From: Aristolochia californica
Lineage: Eukaryota > Streptophyta > Magnoliopsida > Piperales > Aristolochiaceae
DNA length: 64,000 nucleotides
Assembly (NCBI GenBank): GCA_029961685.1
Contig: JARWKL010000016.1
Coordinates: 21,396,157-21,460,156 of the forward strand
Direction of reading: 5' to 3'
Shown here: positions 26,110 to 38,764 of the stretch, piece after piece
How the letters are laid out: the number at the start of each line of letters is the position of its first letter
How positions within the stretch are numbered: the first letter of the stretch is position 1
The notes under the pieces: generated by a model
What the model was told of the DNA's origin: nothing
The model's input: only the letters and a program-made list of their open reading frames with translations
Databases searched by the model: none
Program-made: the position numbers and the translations under genes

Positions 26110-29100
26110 CTAATATCTTTTTCCTAGAATCACTCCAATGATGATAGATATTAGAGCCACTGCCAGTATGCATTTGAAGATCACGGCTGAAAAAGATGAA
26201 TTCAAGGTTCGAGTAGAAGTTGCAGAAAAACCTGTGGCTTGAGTGCCTTGTGTTCTTTTCCTACTCTTCCTTTTCTGAGGAGTTGAAATAGGTGACTCGA
26301 AATCTCTAGATTTCACTTCTACCCCCTCCCGATGATCAGTATGTTCCTTAGTCTGGGATTGCAGAAGCAGGTTTATCAGAAACCGTGTTCTAAAGGGTCG
26401 ATCCATTTTCAAGATATACGGCCAAAAGATATTTAACTAGCAATAGTGATATGGACATCATTTTGACTGCATCAACCTTCATGGGTAAATATAAACACAC
26501 ATTTAGCAAAAACAAGTGCAGCAACAGTAAGAAAGTCGGTCTAATGCTTCAAAGAACTGGTTGGGTTTTAGAACATTTCTAATGCTCTTATTTTTCTTTC
26601 TCAAGAGGAAACTTGATTTGGAATCATTGAAACTTACAATATTTCAGTTTTTAAAATTTTTCTTTTCACGGAGAGTATCCACATTTAAGAGTCGGAATAT
26701 CGTTAAAGCTGGAATTAATTAACCTTGACCCATATTAGTTTATCACAACCTCTATTATATCGATTTGATCTACTGATGGTTCAATTTAAAGACAGAAATA
26801 GCTGCTAAAACTTAGGTCACTGAAGATGGATTGTCAGCATTAATTTTTTCATAAAAAATGTAGTCACCTGCTCAGACTTTGAGTTTGCTACCTTCTGCTG
26901 GTCCTCAAGTTCCTCAATCTTCTTTTGTAGTTCTGAAGTCTGACTTAATTTCATCTTCGTTTCCTCCAACGCTGCCTTTACAGCAGCCAGCTTCTTCACT
27001 TCCACCTCCTGCGTGAGTTTTTAGAGTGATGGTAAGCAGATCAAAAAATTGCCAAAGAGTTAGTGAAAGTTTTAACTGTCAGCGGAAATAAAGCTGTGTC
27101 ATTATGGAGTGAAACATGAGATCATCAGCTTCAAGTCTAAGTAGAAAACTGACCTTTTCAGTAAAATATGCCCCAGTGACTTGCAATTTCTGTTCAAGCT
27201 CTTCCACATTCTTTTGTAATAGCACGGTGTGCTCATGCTTTGCCTCAAGTTCAGCAAGTGAATGCTTCACAGCAGCTTCACGTTCAGATTCCTTTCTTAA
27301 CTCTGCCTCTTTCTGTTTGGACCAAAATTTATCACATGATTGTTGTTTCATAGAGAACTACAGATAATTAGTGAAAAACATTGATCTTCCATAAGTATAC
27401 ATATTCAATTTCTGTTTAAAAATAGAAAAAAATTGGTGCTCAAGGTTTACTTGTTGTTAATTTGCAAAAAAAAAAAATCCCTTTTTATTTCAGGAACAAA
27501 AATGTTCATTTACTTTTTCAGCCTTTAGGTTGTGGTAAAAAGTTGCCATACAAGTCAAAGGGTATGAACTTGACACAAAAGGAACCTGTTCAGATATGGT
27601 GGCTTGTGCAAGACTGAAGTCCTGCTGGAGTTGCAGAAACTGCTCGGCCAAACGATCTCTTTCTTCCAATTTTCTAGCTTGCTCCTCCACTTGGGAACTT
27701 ATCCCCGCCTCCTTTTCAGCTGCAGCCACCTTGAACCTTTCCACCTACAAAACCAGTCAAAATACAAGACACCTCCAAATTGAAACAAGATGCAAAGATG
27801 ACTCCTGTACCTCTTCTTTGAATCGTGTCTCAACCAAAATCAACTGTTGCTCAAGTTCAACTATACGTGTTTGCATCAAAGACTTCTCAGAAAGACCAGC
27901 TTTGAGACTGTCCACAACAGCTATCAAAGCCTCTTCCTCAGACTTTTGCTCCTTTAGTTGTTCTTCCAATTGAGTAATAACATTTTGATATTTTTCTTTA
28001 GCATCTTGATAAGTTCCGGTAAGTAGACTATAGTCTTCCATCAGAGAAGACACCTGCAAGAACGTCTACTTGTAAGAACACTCCTGACTTTGAAAATCAG
28101 CTAACATTCATTACCCAAAAATAGTTGCTAGAAAAACTCAAAGGAGGCAGAGAAAGGAACCCAGAGTTGTAATCTTTGTCCATAAGCAAGATGCTGGGTT
28201 AAATCTTCTATTGTTTTCTTCAAGGAGTGAAGTTGCTCTACTGTTTCCTCCTTCTCAACAAGGATCTTGTGCAAACTTGACTGTAAGTCACTCACCTTAT
28301 TCTCATAGGTAGCTAAGTCTTGAGTAAGCTTCAAGTTGGTCTCAGCCAAACCTTCATTTTCTCTTTCTATTAGGACACTCTTGCTTTCAAGTTCTTTCAC
28401 TGTTCCTTCAAGATTCTTTAGATTTGATAAAGCAACTTCTAGTTCAACCTTTCGATTTTCATTGGCAAGGGCTGCTTCACCTGCCTGCTCTTCATAAGTT
28501 CTCAACTGAGTCTCCACCATGTGCAGCTTCTCATTCAAATCCATGGCTTCAGCATTTTTCTGCCTGAATTTTTCAATCATTTCATTTAGTTGTGATTCTG
28601 CATCTTTAATACGCGGCTCTTCAGTGATCCTTGAGTATTGATCTGTTAAGTCTGTTATAGATTTCTTATAGAAAGCAAGTTTTTCATGCATTTCTTCTTT
28701 TTCTGCATGAGCAGACCTCAGAAATTCCTCAAGCTCAGGTATCTTACTCTGATGGGATTCTAACTCCTGCTTGAGTGCATGGTTTGTTTCAGCCAAGACC
28801 TCACTTTCTGCCAAAGATTGTCCAGCATTGTCTTCCAACTCTATGAGCCTGCTTTTTAGTTCATTAGCGGTGGTTTCAAGAGAATCCAATTTACTAGAGG
28901 TTTCTTCCCGTTGTGATTTGAGGGATGCGTCTCTTTCAGCAGCCATTTCCATCTGTTCTTTGTATATAACCATTTGATCTTCAAGAGACTTCAGACTTTC
29001 ATACAAATCTTTATCTTCTGAACCTCTTTGAGCTAGGGACACTGTTACTTCCTGAAGTTTCATCTCTGAGTCTTTGACTAGGGATTCATGCAACAACTCT

Positions 29101-31681
29101 AGCTCTGACCTTCTTGCAGTGGCTTGCTCTATGACCTTCACCTGTTGTTCCAGTTGATCCTCGGCAGACTTAAGCTTTTCCACTACCTGTCTCTCTCGAG
29201 CACCAGATGATTCAAGATCATTTTCAATGCTTTCCAACTTGTCATTGGTTGCTTTCAATTCATTTTGCAAAACCTGCAAGAGAGTTTCACTTTCAGAAAG
29301 TTTTTCGTTAGCACTCTTTGCTGTATCTTCATATTTTCTCTTTTCATCTTCTAGGGCATTCACGATCTCCGTCAGTTTCTGATCTTTCTGCTGAGAAGCT
29401 TGAAGAGCATTTTCAAGGCTGGATGCCTTTACTTGAAAAGCCTCCAACTCAGCTCCTAGTTCAGTTAATTTGTCTGAATATTTTCTTGATTCTGCTTCAA
29501 CATTCCCATATTTGGTTTCTGAGATCTTTATCTGATCTTCAAGTTCCTGAACCCTGTAATTTGCAGTTTGCAACAGCATCTCCAATTCAGGCACTATTTT
29601 CCCAGAATCCTCGACTTTGGAGTTGGATAGTTGGATCAGGTCTTCCAATTCAAGGCTGTGCTGGTGGGTTGTGTGGGCACGATCCTCATGTTCAGCACAT
29701 TTCTCTGCAAGACCTTTCAACTCCTGCTCAAGTTGCGAGTTCTTTAATGTTGACTCAGCCAGGATTGATTCAAATTGTACTATCCTTTTCTCATAATCTT
29801 TTAGTTGTGCTTTCAGCTGAACATTTTCTTCCTCAGCCCCTCTTAGTGCAGCCATCAGCTCTGCAATTTTCTCATTCAACCCAATTAGTTCTCTATCCAC
29901 ATCAATGTTTTTCAACTCTCCAAAATTTAATTTTTGCTGAAGCTCCAGATTTTTCTGTTCTTCAGACAACAAGAGCACCAGGATCTCCCTAAGTTGCGAC
30001 TTTGCCTCCTCTTCAGCAGCAGCAGAAGCTCGAACTATGCCCTCCAGTTCAAGGTTTCTAGCAGCAACAGTACCCGATTCCTCTTGAACTTCCTCAAGAG
30101 AATTTAACTTCACTTCTAGTTCTGCATTTTGTGACAGGGCTTGAGAGAGAAGTCCATCTGCTCTGAAGAAATTTTCATCTGAAAGCTTCAACTTTGACTC
30201 AAGATCGCCACATAACTCCTCCAACTGTGAACCATTATTCTTTAGCTCAACCAGTGCTGCTTCAAGAGTTTTTTTCATTTCAAGTACTGCCACCAGATCC
30301 TCCTGCAAACTTGTAATCACCGAGGCTTGATTTTTAAGATTCACTTCGACTGATTCCGTTTTCTGTATTTCTCCTTGGAACTTTAACTCAATTTCCTCCA
30401 AGCTAGAAACTTTTGAGTGGAGTTCTTCATTAGTCGATGATAAGAAATTTTCTAATGCTTGGATATCTTCCTTCAACCTAATTTCAGAAGCTTTGTGCAG
30501 ATTCAGTTCTTGGGTCAGTTCACTTGTAACAGCTTCCCCAGAAGCTATTTTCTGCTCCAAGTCCAGCACATGGGATTTTGAAAGCTCCAACTCGGTGTGA
30601 ACTTCAGAGAGCTTCATAGTGGTAGTTTGAAGCGCTTCTTCTACTTTTTTATTTTCAGCAATGTTATTATATAGACCCTTTAACTCTTCCTGCAGAGAAG
30701 TTATCTGATGTTCCATTTCTTTCGCGCTCTGTTTTGCCAGTTTGAACAGCCTCTCGAACTCCAGAGCCTTCTGGCTCTCAGATTCAGCATGCGAACCACT
30801 TTGCTTATGAAGTTCTTCGAACTTCTTTGCTTCAACTGACGAAGACTGAAGCTCTTCTTCTAGCTCTTGCATCCTTCTTCTTGAGCTTTCTAATTCAGCA
30901 GACAACCCGTCAAATGCTACTTTCACGTCCGTCAGCTCCTTGTGCTTGGATTCTTGAGCTCCCAAAGCGTCTTGAAGTGCCGTAAGCTGTGAAGCGTTCC
31001 TTTGCTCAACTTCCTCTATATTTTGTTGCACTCTCTTTTGACTAAGCTCAAGTTCCGCATAGTACTTTTCTCTCTCGTCCAGCTTTTCTTTTGTGACACC
31101 AACCTCGTCCTTCAATCGTGCTCTGTCGGTTTCAGAATTCTGCAGTTCTTTGGCCACTTGTTCAAGTTCAAGCCTAAGAGCTTTTACCTTCTCTTGTGCT
31201 TCCAATAAGTCTAGCTCCACCAACGAACTGCTCGAGCTCCGCTCCATGGAAGCAGCAATTTCTCCCTTATAACCCTCCGCTGTAGGTTCCTTCTCTACTT
31301 TAATGAATTTTCCATCCGAAGCAGTTTCTTCTTCTTGGTGCAACCCTCCATTTGATGAAGTTTGCTCCTCACCTTCTACCTGTAGAAATAGGAATGCTCG
31401 TGTTCTCACGTAAGCGGATGGAAACCTCATACTACGACTAATTATCTCGGATTTGTTTGACGGGTTGGTTCAGAAAAAGAGCTTCCGACCAACCATTTGG
31501 CCGGGGTCAAATCCATGGGGACAGCTTCGTGGCAAGGGCCCATCGATCCACGCTTCGCAGAATAAATGACACAAAAAGTAGATGATAATACCTTGACCGG
31601 TCGCAAGTTCGAGTCAGAGCCGGTCCCGGACGCTTCGACCCCTTTAGACTGAACTTCAACTGCAGCAGGCGCTTCTTCCAT
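26110..31681 (-). CDS. Tail-anchored long coiled-coil protein (PICC/At2g32240-like)
   Basis: Seven coding exons: 31592-31681, 28161-31379, 27811-28053, 27586-27744, 27154-27312, 26868-27008, 26110-26352. They sum to 4254 nt (1417 residues), and every junction is in phase 0. One exon alone gives 1073 residues of Glu/Lys/Leu/Gln heptad-type coiled coil. The C-terminal exon has a basic patch (PQKRKSRKRT) and ends in a hydrophobic segment, CILAVALISIIIGVILGKRY, at the very end of the protein. This is the layout of a tail-anchored membrane protein. It resembles plant At2g32240/At1g05320 (PICC-type) proteins, reported at the ER; that assignment is from memory of the family and overall architecture. 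The donor at 28161 (TGG|GTTCC) is the least certain junction. Confidence 0.82.
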
Positions 31682-34600
31682 GCCTTCAGTATTTAACCAT
31701 CAAAGAAGTCGCAAAACCATTACAAACATCCTATTAAAATTTAAACTAAAATAAACAGGTTAGTTACGCTATTTTTTAAAGTAATTTATTTACTAAAATA
31801 TCATCTATTTTATTTTATTTATTATATAAAATTATTATCCCTTCTCCAAATGATTTTTATTTTTTTCATTTTCTTTAATTAAAATTTTTTGGGCAACTTA
31901 CTCTAAAAACGGTCTGTGCAAACCAATCACAGTATGTCTAAATTATTAATTTTATAATTTTTACATATTTTAAATATTATATTTTTTTTTTCTTAATTTT
32001 ATGAAAATAATAAAAATAAAAATTCTGAAAACAACATTTGCATGAATGCATATGATAATAAATAAATATAAATATATAATAATAATTAAATATTTTAAAT
32101 TCAATTTTAATAGTAAAGATAAAATTCGTCCACCTAAATAGTTATGAATTTAGGTCCATACCTCTGTTTTCATAATATGTTTACCATTAAAGGTAATTTC
32201 ACAGTGCAATATTGTTTGTATCATTTGTAGTATTTGGGCCCTTCACGTGTGCGGCGCATGGCAATCACTCGCTGAAAAAATTCCTAAGTCACTCCGTAAC
32301 AATCTATTATTGTTTTACACTTCCCAGTGGCTAATGTTCATTAGACATGCCCTTGTGCAAGTTGGACCCACCAAAACGCCAGGTTTGACCTCATTAATCG
32401 ACCTACTTACCACAGTTCACATCGTAACACGGGCCCACTACGCTACTTCTCTAGCTCGTTGTGGGCCCCTGTGGTCCACACATACCACGAGTCCGTACAA
32501 GATTCCCAACTTAGCCGAGTCCGAGACGCGGCGGTCTATGACTTTGGATTCCTACGGGTTGGGTGCGGGGAAGTCCAACCCGGCAAAATACATGCAGATT
32601 CCTGACGAAGCCTTGGTTTTTGGCAACTTTCAGAAAGAACTCATCATATCTGAATTCTGATGCCTTTTTCTACCGAGTAAAAAAGATCTGAAATATTCAG
32701 AGAATTTGGTGAATTGGTGCTTGACGTCTTAGAAGATAACGACGGCGACGCCGCATCTTCTAAGCATTTTCCTAGAGAACCATGACGAATGGACCGAATC
32801 AAAAACTCTTCCGCAGCCCTTCATCGGCTGAAAAATAATCCTATCAATGGAGAAAAAAGAACTAGCTAAATTATGAAAGAGATGAAAAGTGATGATGAAA
32901 TAGGCAGTTGCTGGTCAGACTACTTTTGAGTCTAACTTCGGATATCTAAGTCTAAACAGACTCATCTCGTTAGACGATCAAACCAGAGTGGTTAGATTTT
33001 TTTTTGTTTTTAGTTAAAGAGTTCGAATTGAGCTTTTAAGATAACGACAAGTACAAAATCCAGACCAGCCATTCCGGCGTGATTCTACTTCTGAGACAGA
33101 GTTTGGTAAAGCAGGCTTCATAGTATCTTCGCCATCTTTGGAAAAAGTAGAGTTTTTGTTTTTCTTTCCTCAAATGATCCCGATGTAAGATCTGAAAACT
33201 TCCAGTATCAATCTAAATCGATAGGATGAAATCAAAACAAAACAAACTAAGCACATCATAACAAAATCCAATCGAAGCGAGTTTCCAAGCACCAAAACGC
33301 AGCAATACGGACACAAAAGCTAACATCGATAGCAGTTCACAAGTTAAATAAAACAATCAAAACTTAAACAAGAACCAGATCCAAAAAAAGAAAAGAAAAA
33401 GCGCAATGGCTAAAAATGACGAATGAAATCAATCGACGAAAGCAAACCAAAAACGCAAAAGTAAAAATAAACACAGCAACAGAAACGAGTATGTCGAAAC
33501 AGTACCTCTTCAATTCAGATCGCGATTCTCCGACTGGATTCCTCTAAATCCAGACAACCAAAAACGAACATTGAAGATCGGGAACCACACCAAAGAGATT
33601 CTGAAACGACACACGAATCAAAAACAGCAACTGGTAGAACCGGGAGCTACTTCGGTAAATGAATAAAAAAGAACACACAGAAAAAAACTTAGAACTGTAA
33701 AATCTTGCCTGTGATGGATGATATACAGACGATTTTGGAGCACGGATTGGTCTGTTTCCGATGTCGTTTTTTTGTTCGACGAAATCGATGAGCGAGAGGA
33801 AAGTGGAGAGAGGAGAGATTCGGCTGTATTAGTAGCAAATAGTGTTGGAAGTAGACCATAGTAGCGAGAGTCGAGAAAAAAATGCTCGAATCGAGAGTTT
33901 ATTACGAAATAGCCACTGCCAACTAATCTTCTAGAATCTAGAGAGCCGCTGAATTTTCCTTTGAATTTTTCTTTTCTTAAAAAAAATAATTTCTTGAAAA
34001 TAATGGATTTCTGTTAAAATATGACTCTTTATATTTTATGAGGATTCTAATAATCGTCATTTATTGTGAACTTGTCGACTTATTATGCACTTTACAGACA
34101 TATAAATTAAAAATACAATTGATATTATTTAATTAAATAACTAAAATTACACAAATACATGCTTACTTGACTAGTGCGGGACCACGACACTCCCAAGTTC
34201 CGAAGTCCAAAGTCCAAAATATCTGACGTAATTTGGGTGACGAGAAGGGGTAATTTGGGAAATGAAAGGTGAAAAAAACCGTCGACGTTGTAGAGTAGCG
34301 AAACCGCATCGACCGACCAAACCGCGCTTGCTGCGATTTGGGCGGGAGGTCCAAACTGCGTTCAGAACGAAAAAGACATTTTCTCTTTTTATTCTTTTAC
34401 ACTGAAAGGTCAAAAAAGAAATTAAAGTTTGGTCTGCGGCTTCTGCTTTTATTTTCTTGGTCTACAAACTTATTCCCCTCTTGTGACTCACTGAGTTGAT
34501 TCGAGCCTTAACCGAGTTTATAAATTTTGAAGGGATAGGAACTAAGTTGAGAGGTGTGACTCGGAGGAACATGGAGATCGGCCGTAGAAGCATATGCCCA

Positions 34601-34719
34601 GTGGGCTTATGAAAAAACTTAAGTAACTCGGTTTGTGACTCGTGAGTCGCTTTGAGTCCCCGGATTTTTTATGTCATATCCCTTTGATTCTTCGTTTAAT
34701 TAAAACCCAATCAGTGGAA

Positions 34720-34738
34720 GGGGGGGGGGGGGGGGGGG
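34720..34738. repeat. 19-G homopolymer
   Basis: An uninterrupted run of 19 G flanked by GTGGAA and AAGGTG. It could form G-quadruplex DNA and is a likely length-variable or assembly-sensitive site. Confidence 0.9.
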
Positions 34739-35247
34739 AAGGTGCCCTCTTCCCCTTTCTTTGTTTGATGGTAGGACTTCACGGTTTGGTAGCGAGAGCA
34801 CCCGAGTCCAGCAATGACACGACAGAGGATCAACTGTTTGGCTCACATTGATCCTCTCGAGTCACGAGTCAACTCGGAAACAAGAGAAACCGTCAAAATT
34901 TTAACCAAAATAACGGCTCTAAGGAGTCTTGGCCAGTGTTTGACCGATTACAGCTGCTTCAAATGTTCAAGGCAAAAAGTCAATTCTATCAGCGAACTGT
35001 TGAAGTTATCCTGGCCGTCCGTTGGTGGGTCCAATGAGTTTGTTATATCAGAGAGAAGCAGAGAAGTACTTGTGGGCTCCGCTGGATCTATCTTGACGTA
35101 TTGTACGGTCTTAAGTGCTCTATTAGACTTGGATCGATGGATGGTGCTGATCAATTCATTACGATCCCGTGGCAAATTGTTCTATCAAGCAGTGTTGTTG
35201 TGGGACCAGTCGTCACCTGACGCTGCACGTATGTGAGGTTGGTGAAA

Positions 35248-35383
35248 CACGTGTGAGACGTAACCTCTCTCACCTGCACACCTGTTTTAACAATCTGGTT
35301 AGCCTTACTAACGAGACAAGTACGAAAACGACGTGATTTTTACTCGTTACAGTCCGTGACGTGGTATGATATTATAACCACGT
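35248..35383. promoter_or_regulatory. ACGT-core cluster upstream of GCSH
   Basis: CACGTG (perfect G-box) lies at 35248-35253. An inverted pair ACGTGGT (35359-35365) / ACCACGT (35377-35383) lies about 440 bp before the GCSH start. These are typical bZIP/bHLH binding cores; function here is inferred. Confidence 0.35.
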
Positions 35384-35588
35384 AATGCGCCATGTCATCC
35401 CCTAATGTGCTTCCTTGTGGCGTCGTCAGCATTATTTGCTGCTCCGCTTGGATCAGCATAGCCGAAATACAGCCATCCTGGTCTATATATGATATTTATC
35501 CATAATACATGTATGTATACTATATAGGTGATACATCCACCTATACATGGACTAGAGGGGAGTCCATAGGTAAGTTGAGTGGATATGA

Positions 35589-35637
35589 TGACATGGCAAT
35601 TTTTGTGATGTGGCATGCCACATAAACTACCATGTCA
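35589..35637. repeat. Nested palindromes, MITE-like or hairpin
   Basis: TGACATGG (35589-35596) pairs with CCATGTCA (35630-35637), enclosing the perfect 14-bp palindrome TGTGGCATGCCACA at 35609-35622. It may be a MITE remnant or a protein-binding palindrome. Confidence 0.6.
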
Positions 35638-35820
35638 CCTAACGCTTAACGGTTGAAGGACGCTCAAACGTCTGTACGTGTTGGTTTTATATTTCGCTTT
35701 TCTTAACCTACCACCAAAAGTTTTAATTTTTTTTTTTTACTTCCTATTTTTTTGTGCTAAGCGATCGAGGCTGCAAGCACTCGGCACCCGTTTCTCACCG
35801 CAGACGGAGGAGCATTCGCT

Positions 35821-38118
35821 ATGGCATCTAGGTTGTGGGCTTCGAGAGCTGCCTCTTACCTCAGAATCTCTACTTTTCAAAGAGGTTTCTCTACAGGTAA
35901 TTCCTGCCCTTTTCCGCCTTTACGTCTTTTGTGTTTTAGAACTTTCTCTGTCAATACTAATGAGAAGGACATGGATATTTTCTCGATCTCGCTCTTGAGT
36001 GCGTTAAAACGCTAGATCTATGTTGTATCGTTAAGGGTGTTGTTATGCTTAATTTGTCGTATTGAGTTTTATGTGGTATAGATTTATCTGTTGGCTTGCA
36101 CAAAATGATCGTAATTTACATCTTTGTTTTCTATTTTTTTTCAATTTTCTACGTTCTTTTGACAGAGACATATTAGTAAAATGAATTCGTATTGAACAGA
36201 TGTTGATTAACACTTTTTTTTTTTGAATTCTTCACCGAATAAGTTAGCTTATTTGTTTGTGCTAGAGATCCGGGCAATGCTTGTGTTGGTGCAAATTATT
36301 TTTCTTTTCTTTTATACCATTGACGAAAATATGATGTAGTGCATAGTCCGTTTTCTTCTCTGCTGTCGAAATTGAAGCTGGTGACGAGTTCTTATTTTAT
36401 GAAGATTGTGAGAAACGTGATATTGTTAAAAAGAGAAGATTACAGGGTGGTAACATATTTTAATAAGTGAATAACAAGTTTTTTTGGGCTTAGTTGTGTT
36501 ATCCAAATTATTGAGTGAATTTTGCAATAGAAGTGGAAATAAATCGGTAGGATTTTTTGTGGGTTGATTGCATTACTTAATGACTTTACTCGGTCTGTGT
36601 TGTTTTGTGAAATAAGGTGGCTGTGCTTCAATGCTATGTTCCTCTTGCTTCCCTGTTTATTTCCTGCTTCAAACTCTAACAGCATCAAGTAGCTCTAATA
36701 TCAGACTAAGACCAGAACCGGTTAAGAAGCTCTTTTAGCACATATATTGCTCCATTTTTTTCAGTGTTTAGATACCTTATTGTAGGTCTTTTGAATTGTG
36801 TTTTCTCCATTGGTGTTATTCTTGCGAATAGCTCCACAATGTGAACTACTAACAGCACAAGTAGCTCAAGATTTTCTTCTTTTGATTGTGGTACAAGTAC
36901 TTAAATGGTGAATTGTAGACATTTCCATCAATTTCCACGATAGGGTTCTTTAGGAGTGAATCGGCCATATCGAAAGGCAAAGAAAGTTGTATCATTATAT
37001 TATATGTTTTGTATTATGTTATATTTGGAAAGTTATAGGAATGGTCCTCTGCCAATTTCACTTTAATTAAAAGCTCATTCACCCAATGACTTAGGTCCTT
37101 AAGTCACCAAATGAGTTTCCAGAAGTTCATTGGATACTTAGCTGTACGAGGCTGCATTTAAAATTCAAGTTGATCCTCCTAATCCTTTAAGCTTCTTAAA
37201 CTTGTCCACTGCAAAGCATCTACTTGTATTTTTTTTTAATCTTATTTCTTTTGGGTAATTTCTTACTAAGACTCTTTTTTTTCTGGATTTTCAGTTCTCA
37301 AGGATTTGAAATATGCTGACTCCCATGAGTGGGTAAAAGTCAGTAGCACATCTGCTACTATAGGAATCACAGATCATGCACAGGTTGCCTCCTATGACTT
37401 GAAGAAAATATATCTTCTTGAAAATTTCTTTATTTGTTTCATGCTAAATAGTTATACTTCATGCTCAGGACCATTTAGGTGATGTTGTTTATGTTGAGTT
37501 GCCGGAAGTGGGTGCCTCAGTAACAAAAGGAAGCAGTTTTGGTGCAGTCGAAAGTGTGAAGGCAACCAGTGATGTTAACTCCCCTGTTTCTGGGAAAGTG
37601 ATTGAAGTCAATGAGGAGCTTAGCAACTCTCCAGGATTGGTGAGTCAACACTTAAGCCCTAAATGCATGTTGATAGTGCAGTGATTCTCAAGAGCGTAAA
37701 TAATTCTCCTAGTCTTTATATTTATGGTCACAAATTATTGTTTCTAATCTAATTTGAGGCAGATAACAGCAGGTGATCTAGTAGCTCATATGCATGGTAT
37801 ATAGATATAACGAAATTTATGAACTACACCATCGTTGAGCTGTATAGTCTGCACTCTTTTGCTTGTGTTTCTGAAAAAAAATTAAAGGTTTTTATAAACT
37901 TGAGTAGCTTATCTAAAAAAAGAAGAAGACTTATTTCTCTAAGCTATACAAGGGTCTGTGACACATGATGTACCTTTTTTCTGCTTCAGGTCAATGCAAG
38001 TCCGTATGACAGTGGATGGATCATTAAGGTGGAATTGAGTGATGCAGGAGAAGCAAATTCTTTGATGGACTCTGAGCAGTATTCAAAGTTCTGCGAAGAG
38101 GAAGACGCTAAACACTGA
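35821..38118 (+). CDS. GDCH: Glycine cleavage system H protein, mitochondrial
   Basis: Four exons: 35821-35896, 37295-37383, 37469-37639, 37990-38118. They total 465 nt and 154 residues. The H protein shuttles the aminomethyl group between the P, T and L proteins of mitochondrial glycine decarboxylase, central to photorespiration and one-carbon metabolism. Evidence: a Ser/Arg-rich mitochondrial presequence ([17 protein letters not shown].., exon 1); [12 protein letters not shown] and [20 protein letters not shown]; and the lipoylation site [15 protein letters not shown] with lipoyl Lys about residue 86. The C-terminus has [13 protein letters not shown]. All motifs are intact and the length is usual. 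The start is the first Met, directly followed by a presequence. It converges tail-to-tail with the SCI1-like gene. Confidence 0.95.
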
Positions 38119-38764
38119 GTGGTCGATGAAACAAGGTCTAAATGTAAGTGGGAGTTGCAGGTTTCCATAAGGTTTTGCTCCTTTGAGATTTTGGGGTCTC
38201 AACTGCAAACTGAAATAATGACCTTTGAAATTTATGAATTCTCTAGATTATTAGAAAATTTGAATCAGCTCTGAAAGTTCAGTTTTCTGTTTGTTCTTAT
38301 GATTATACTTTGATGGCCTTCTTGCTTTCATCAGGGTATAGGGTTCTCTGCTATTGGTCATTGGAAACAGTTATATATGAATGAATGTGGAGAGCCTCTT
38401 TTCTAATTTCTTGGGATATCTTCTAATTTCTTAGTGCCATCCTCGCTTTATGTTTTGTTAACAATGGTCACATAGATTATGAAAAAAAGTAAGTAATACA
38501 GTAGCTATGTAAAGTATCTCGTCGGTCATTGCCAGAAAAAAAAGTGGCTTGCTGGCAGAACTGCGAATTACTTTCAGCAATCTACTTTTTCCTTTCCAAA
38601 AAGCACATTCAGATTCAAAAGTATTATCCCTCAATAAACACTTGGAGTTGTAGCTTGTACAGGCCAAGCCAGATCAACAAAAGTGAAATATATACACATC
38701 ATCTTCGCAGCTAAGAAAAGGGCAAAGCTGTAGGACATTGTATCTGCAAACCATTATCATATAA
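38119..38764. other. Convergent 3' region of GCSH and SCI1-like gene
   Basis: The two stop codons are about 650 bp apart on opposite strands. The space should hold both 3' UTRs; no gene is seen. Confidence 0.6.

Larger units (their letters stand above)
31682..35820. other. 5' region of the coiled-coil gene and intergenic space before GCSH
   Basis: A candidate 5' noncoding exon of the coiled-coil gene ends at a GAAGAG|GTACTG donor (exon end 33506, minus strand), which would leave a roughly 1.8-kb leader intron. Transcription would start near 33.7-33.9 kb. 32220-32640 is more GC-rich and promoter-like. 34150-35250 has no recognised gene; its open frames show no family features. The 35.2-35.8 kb part contains ACGT-core palindromes next to GCSH. 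Confidence 0.45.

Noticed and set aside
29318..29992. 224-residue plus-strand frame
   Set aside because: Antisense shadow inside the large coiled-coil exon, which is well supported on the other strand.
32247..32660. 137-residue open frame on the plus strand in a GC-rich stretch
   Set aside because: Falls in the 5' leader intron region of the coiled-coil gene, shows no family motif, and lacks splice or start context.
34814..35236. 140-residue open frame upstream of GCSH
   Set aside because: No recognisable domain, no matching neighbour exons; likely chance in intergenic DNA.
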